Source: Petrolisthes cinctipes (lineage: Eukaryota > Arthropoda > Malacostraca > Decapoda > Porcellanidae). Taken from it: DNA of 64,000 bases. Positions 60,931 to 64,000 of this stretch are shown piece by piece (the stretch's first letter is position 1; every line of letters begins with the position of its first letter). The notes beneath the pieces are model-generated. The model saw nothing but the letters and a program-made list of their open reading frames with translations, did not search any database and was not told the DNA's origin. The DNA is taken from assembly GCA_033782935.1 (NCBI GenBank), contig JAWQEG010000279.1:2504001-2568000 (forward strand), given 5' to 3'. Both the position numbers and the translations under genes were made by a program.

Positions 60931-63229
60931 GCTTCTGGTACCCCAAAATCTTGAATTTTCGGGTGTTTTGAGCCTGAATTTGAGATATAAACGGGTACAG
61001 AAGATACATGCACATATTGACTTTGGGTATCTAAAATATCGATTTTTAGCATGTTTTGGGCCTGTATTTTGAAAATACTCTATCACGGAGTAGGCATGTA
61101 CAGATTGCTTCTGGGACCCGAAAATATTGAATTTTCGGGTGTTTTGAGCCTGAATTTGAGATATAAACGGGTACTGAAGATGCATGCACATATCGACTTT
61201 TGTGCACCTAAAAGATCGATTTTCAGTATGTTTTGAGCATGTATTTTGAAAATACTCTAACACGGAGTAGGCATGTACAGATCGCTTCTGGGACCCCTAA
61301 ATATCGAATTTTCGGGTATTTTGGGACTGAATTTGAGATATCGACTTTTTGGCACCTAAAAGATCGATTTTTAGCATGTTTTTAGCCTATATTTTGAAAA
61401 TATTCTAGCACTGAGTAGGCATGTACAGATTGCTTCTGGGACCCCAAAATATTGAATTTTCGGGTGTTTTGAGCCTGAATTTGAGATATAAACGGGTATA
61501 GAAGATACATGGACATATTGACTTTGGGCACCAAAAATATCGATTTTTAGCATGTTTTGGGCCTGAATTTTGAAAATACTCTAACACGGAGTAGGCATGT
61601 ACAGATCGCTTCTAGGACCCGAAAATATCGAATTTTCGGGTGTTTAGGGCCAGAATTTGAGATATAAACGGGTACAGAAGATGCATGCACATATCGACTT
61701 TTGTGCACCTAAAAGATCGATTTTCAGTATGTTTTAAGCATGTATTTTGAAAATACTCTAACACGGAGTAGGCATGTACAGATCGCTTCTGGGACCACTA
61801 AATATCGAATTTTCGGGTGTTTTGGGACTGAATTTGAGATATCGACTTTTTGGCACCTAAAAGATCGATTTTTAGCATGTTTTTAGCCTATATTTTGAAA
61901 ATATTCTAGCACTGAGTAGGCATGTACAGATTGCTTCTGGGATTCCAAAATATTGAATTTTCGGGTGTTTTGAGCCTGAATTTGAGATATAAACGGGTAC
62001 AGAAGATACATGCACATATTGACTTTGGGCACCAAAAATATCGATTTTCAGCATGTTTTGGGCCTGAATTTTGAAAATACTCTAACACGGAGTAGGCATG
62101 TACAGATCGCTTCTGGGACCCCAAAATATCGAATTTTCGGGTGTTTAGGGCCAGAATTTGAGATATAAACGGGTACAGAAGATGCATGCACATATCGACT
62201 TTTGGGCACCTAAAAGATCGATTTTCAGTATGTTTTAGGCCTGTATTTTGAAAATACTCTAACACGAAGTATGCATGCAAAGATACCTTCTGGGACCTTT
62301 AAATATCGAATTTTCGGGTGTTATGGGACTGAATTTGAGATATCGATTTTTTGGCACCTAAAATGTCGATTTTTAGCATGTTTTTAGCCTATATTTTGAA
62401 AATATTCTAGCACTGTGTAGGCATGTACAGATTGCTTCTGTGACCCCAAAATATTGAATTTTCGGGTGTTTTGAACCTAAATTTGAGATATAAACGGATA
62501 CAGAAGATGCATGCACATATCGACTTTTGGGCACCTAAAAGATCGATTTTCAGTATGTTTTTGGCCTGAATTTTGAAAATACTCTAACACGGAGTAGGCA
62601 TGCACAGATACCTTCTGGGACCTCTAAATATAGAATTTTTGGGTGTTTTGGGACTGAATTTGAGATATCGATTTTTTGGCACCTAAAAGGTCGATTTTTA
62701 GCATGTTTTTAGCATATATTTTGAAAATATTCTAGCACTGAGTAGGCATGTACAAATTGCTTCTGGGACCCCAAAATATTGAATTTTCGGGTGTTTTGAG
62801 CCTGAATTTGAGATATAAACGGGTACAGAAGATACATGCACATATTGACTTTGGGCACCAAAAATATAGATTTTCAGCATGTTTTGGGCCTGAATTTTGA
62901 AAATACTCTAACACGAAGTAGGCATGTACAGATCGCTTCTGGGACCCCAAAATATCGAATTTTCGGGTGTTTAGGGCCAGAATTTGAGATATCGACTTTT
63001 TGGCACCTAAAAGATCGATTTTTAGCATGTTTTTAGCCTATATTTTGAAAATATTCTAGCACTGAGTAGGCATGTACAGATTGCTTCTGGGATTCCAAAA
63101 TATTGAATTTTCGGGTGTTTCGAGCCTGAATATAAGATATAAACGGGTACAGAAGATACATGCACATATTGACTTTGGGCACCAAAAATATCGATTTTCA
63201 GCATGTTTTGGGCCTGTATTTTGAAAATA
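60931..63229. repeat. Composite block including partner of 53,815-54,840
   Basis: About 14 monomers. Trimers run in order from 60,920 to 62,422; M is then missing at 62,423-62,747, and an M-plus-short pair follows. The unit 62,924-63,071 is a hybrid with an L front (GGGTGTTTAGGGCCAG) and an S back (GATATCGACTTTTTGGCAC), 148 bp long. The middle part, 61,273-62,475, is the fuller version of the long-range duplicate at 53,815. Confidence 0.9.
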
Positions 63230-64000
63230 CTCTAACACTGAGTAGGCATGTACATATTGCTTCTGGGTCCCCAAAATATTGAATTTTCGGGTGTTTTGAG
63301 CCTGAATTTGAGATATAAACGGGTACTGAAGATGCATGCACATATCGACTTTTGTGCACCTAAAAGATCGATTTTCAGTATGTTTTGAGCATGTATTTTG
63401 AAAATACTCTAACACGGAGGAGTCATGTACAGATCGCTTCTGGGACCCCTAAATATCGAATTTTCGGGTGTTTTGGGACTGAATTTGAGATATCGACTTT
63501 TTGGCACCTAAAAGATCGATTTTTAGCATGTTTTTAGCCTATATTTTGAAAATATTCTAGCACTGTACAGATTGCATCTGGGACCGCAAAATATTGAATT
63601 TTTGGGTGTTTTGAGCCTGAATTTGAGATATAAACGGGTACAGAAGATACATGCACATATTGACTTTGGGCTCCAAAAATATCGATTTTCAGCATGTTTT
63701 GGGCCTGAATTTTGAAAATACTCTAACACGGAGTAGGCATGTACAGATCGCTTCTGGTAACCCAAAATATCGAATTTTCGGGTGTTTAGGGCCAGAATTT
63801 GAGATATAAACGGGTACAGAAGATGCATGCACATATCGACTTTTGGGCACCTAAGAGATCGATTTTCAGTATGTTTTTGGCCTGTATTTTGAAAATACTC
63901 TAACCCGGAGTAGGCATGTACAGATACCTTCTGGGACCTCTAAATATCGAATTTTCGGGTGTTTTGGGACTGAATTTGAGATATCGATTTTTTGGCACCT
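63230..64000. repeat. Start of another higher-order copy, cut by the window end
   Basis: Begins again with CTGGGTCCCC, the GGAGGAG tail (here GGAGGAGTCATG), the 10-bp junction deletion, CTTCTGGTAACCC and CACCTAAGAGATCG. It follows copy C by 3,144 bp and copy A by 7,782 bp. GGGCTCCAAAAATATCG at 63,668 matches A and not B or C, so it is closest to A. The last monomer starts at 63,916 and runs off the window. Confidence 0.9.

Larger units (their letters stand above)
1..64000. repeat. Continuous head-to-tail satellite DNA array (177/176/148-bp monomers)
   Basis: Every part of the window is a recognisable copy of one monomer, which I phase from the ATGTACAGAT motif. I counted 385 monomer starts by eye; the first is at 1 and the last, cut by the window end, at 63,916. 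All copies lie in the same direction. Spacing is mostly 177, 176, 148 or 147 bp, with rare truncated (124-143 bp) and extended (192 bp) units. A consensus long monomer has about 41% G+C. No unique sequence, mobile element or gene interrupts the array. Arrays of nucleosome-sized repeats with higher-order structure are typical of eukaryotic centromeric or pericentromeric heterochromatin. That location is inference; the tandem array is directly visible. The family is not one I recognise. Confidence 0.98.

Noticed and set aside
1..64000. CRISPR array
   Set aside because: There are no short repeats separated by unique spacers and no cas genes. Units are 147-177 bp and contiguous.
1..64000. Known alpha satellite or Arabidopsis-type 178-bp satellite
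   Set aside because: The length is similar, but the monomer sequence does not resemble those families as I remember them. A database search would be needed to name it.
1..64000. 5S rRNA, tRNA or other RNA gene tandem array
   Set aside because: I see no tRNA-like cloverleaf, no internal A/B box pair in proper spacing and no 5S-like sequence in the monomer. The 25-bp dyad alone is not an RNA gene.

Overview
The whole 64 kb window is one uninterrupted, head-to-tail satellite DNA array. I find no credible gene, RNA gene, transposon, CRISPR array or unique-sequence gap. By hand I counted 385 monomer starts (the last monomer is cut by the window end), all in the same orientation, with a mean spacing near 166.5 bp. 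A tandem array of nucleosome-length units with higher-order structure points to a nuclear chromosome of a eukaryote, most likely a centromeric or pericentromeric block. I do not recognise the monomer as any satellite family I know, so I do not name a species or kingdom. It does not resemble human alpha satellite or the Arabidopsis 178-bp repeat as I remember them.

Three length classes make up nearly all of the array. L is 177 bp, M is 176 bp, and S is 147 or 148 bp. S is a long monomer that has lost 29 bp at an ATAT microhomology. The long monomer is itself an old dimer: its first 88 bp and last 89 bp align at roughly 75-80% over about 66 bp. Each monomer carries a 25-bp dyad near its start and A/T tracts spaced at about 10-12 bp.

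The basic higher-order unit is S-M-L, 148+176+177 = 501 bp, cleanest at 39,314-41,818. Layout from left to right: (1) 1-15,067 is heterogeneous, with 147-bp short monomers, several long subtypes, dispersed copies of a five-monomer 825-bp block and an 826-bp local duplication. (2) 15,068-19,714 holds two nearly identical 1.97 kb copies 2,674 bp apart. (3) 19,715-24,983 is irregular and rich in truncated monomers. (4) 24,984-36,807 has 1.0-1.15 kb and 2,669-bp higher-order repeats plus five unusual 192-bp monomers. (5) 36,808-47,942 is dominated by the 501-bp trimer. (6) 47,943-64,000 is built from larger composite repeats with offsets of 2,347, 3,645, 2,319, 2,319 and 3,144 bp, including a 14-monomer 2,319-bp unit.

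Copies usually differ by whole monomers or whole trimers, the pattern expected from unequal crossing-over and gene conversion. Regularity rises from left to right, which could mean the window runs from an older array edge toward a more recently homogenised part. Many open reading frames exist, nearly all on the minus strand. They arise because 177 is a multiple of three and the repeat has few minus-strand stops; I treat none as a gene.
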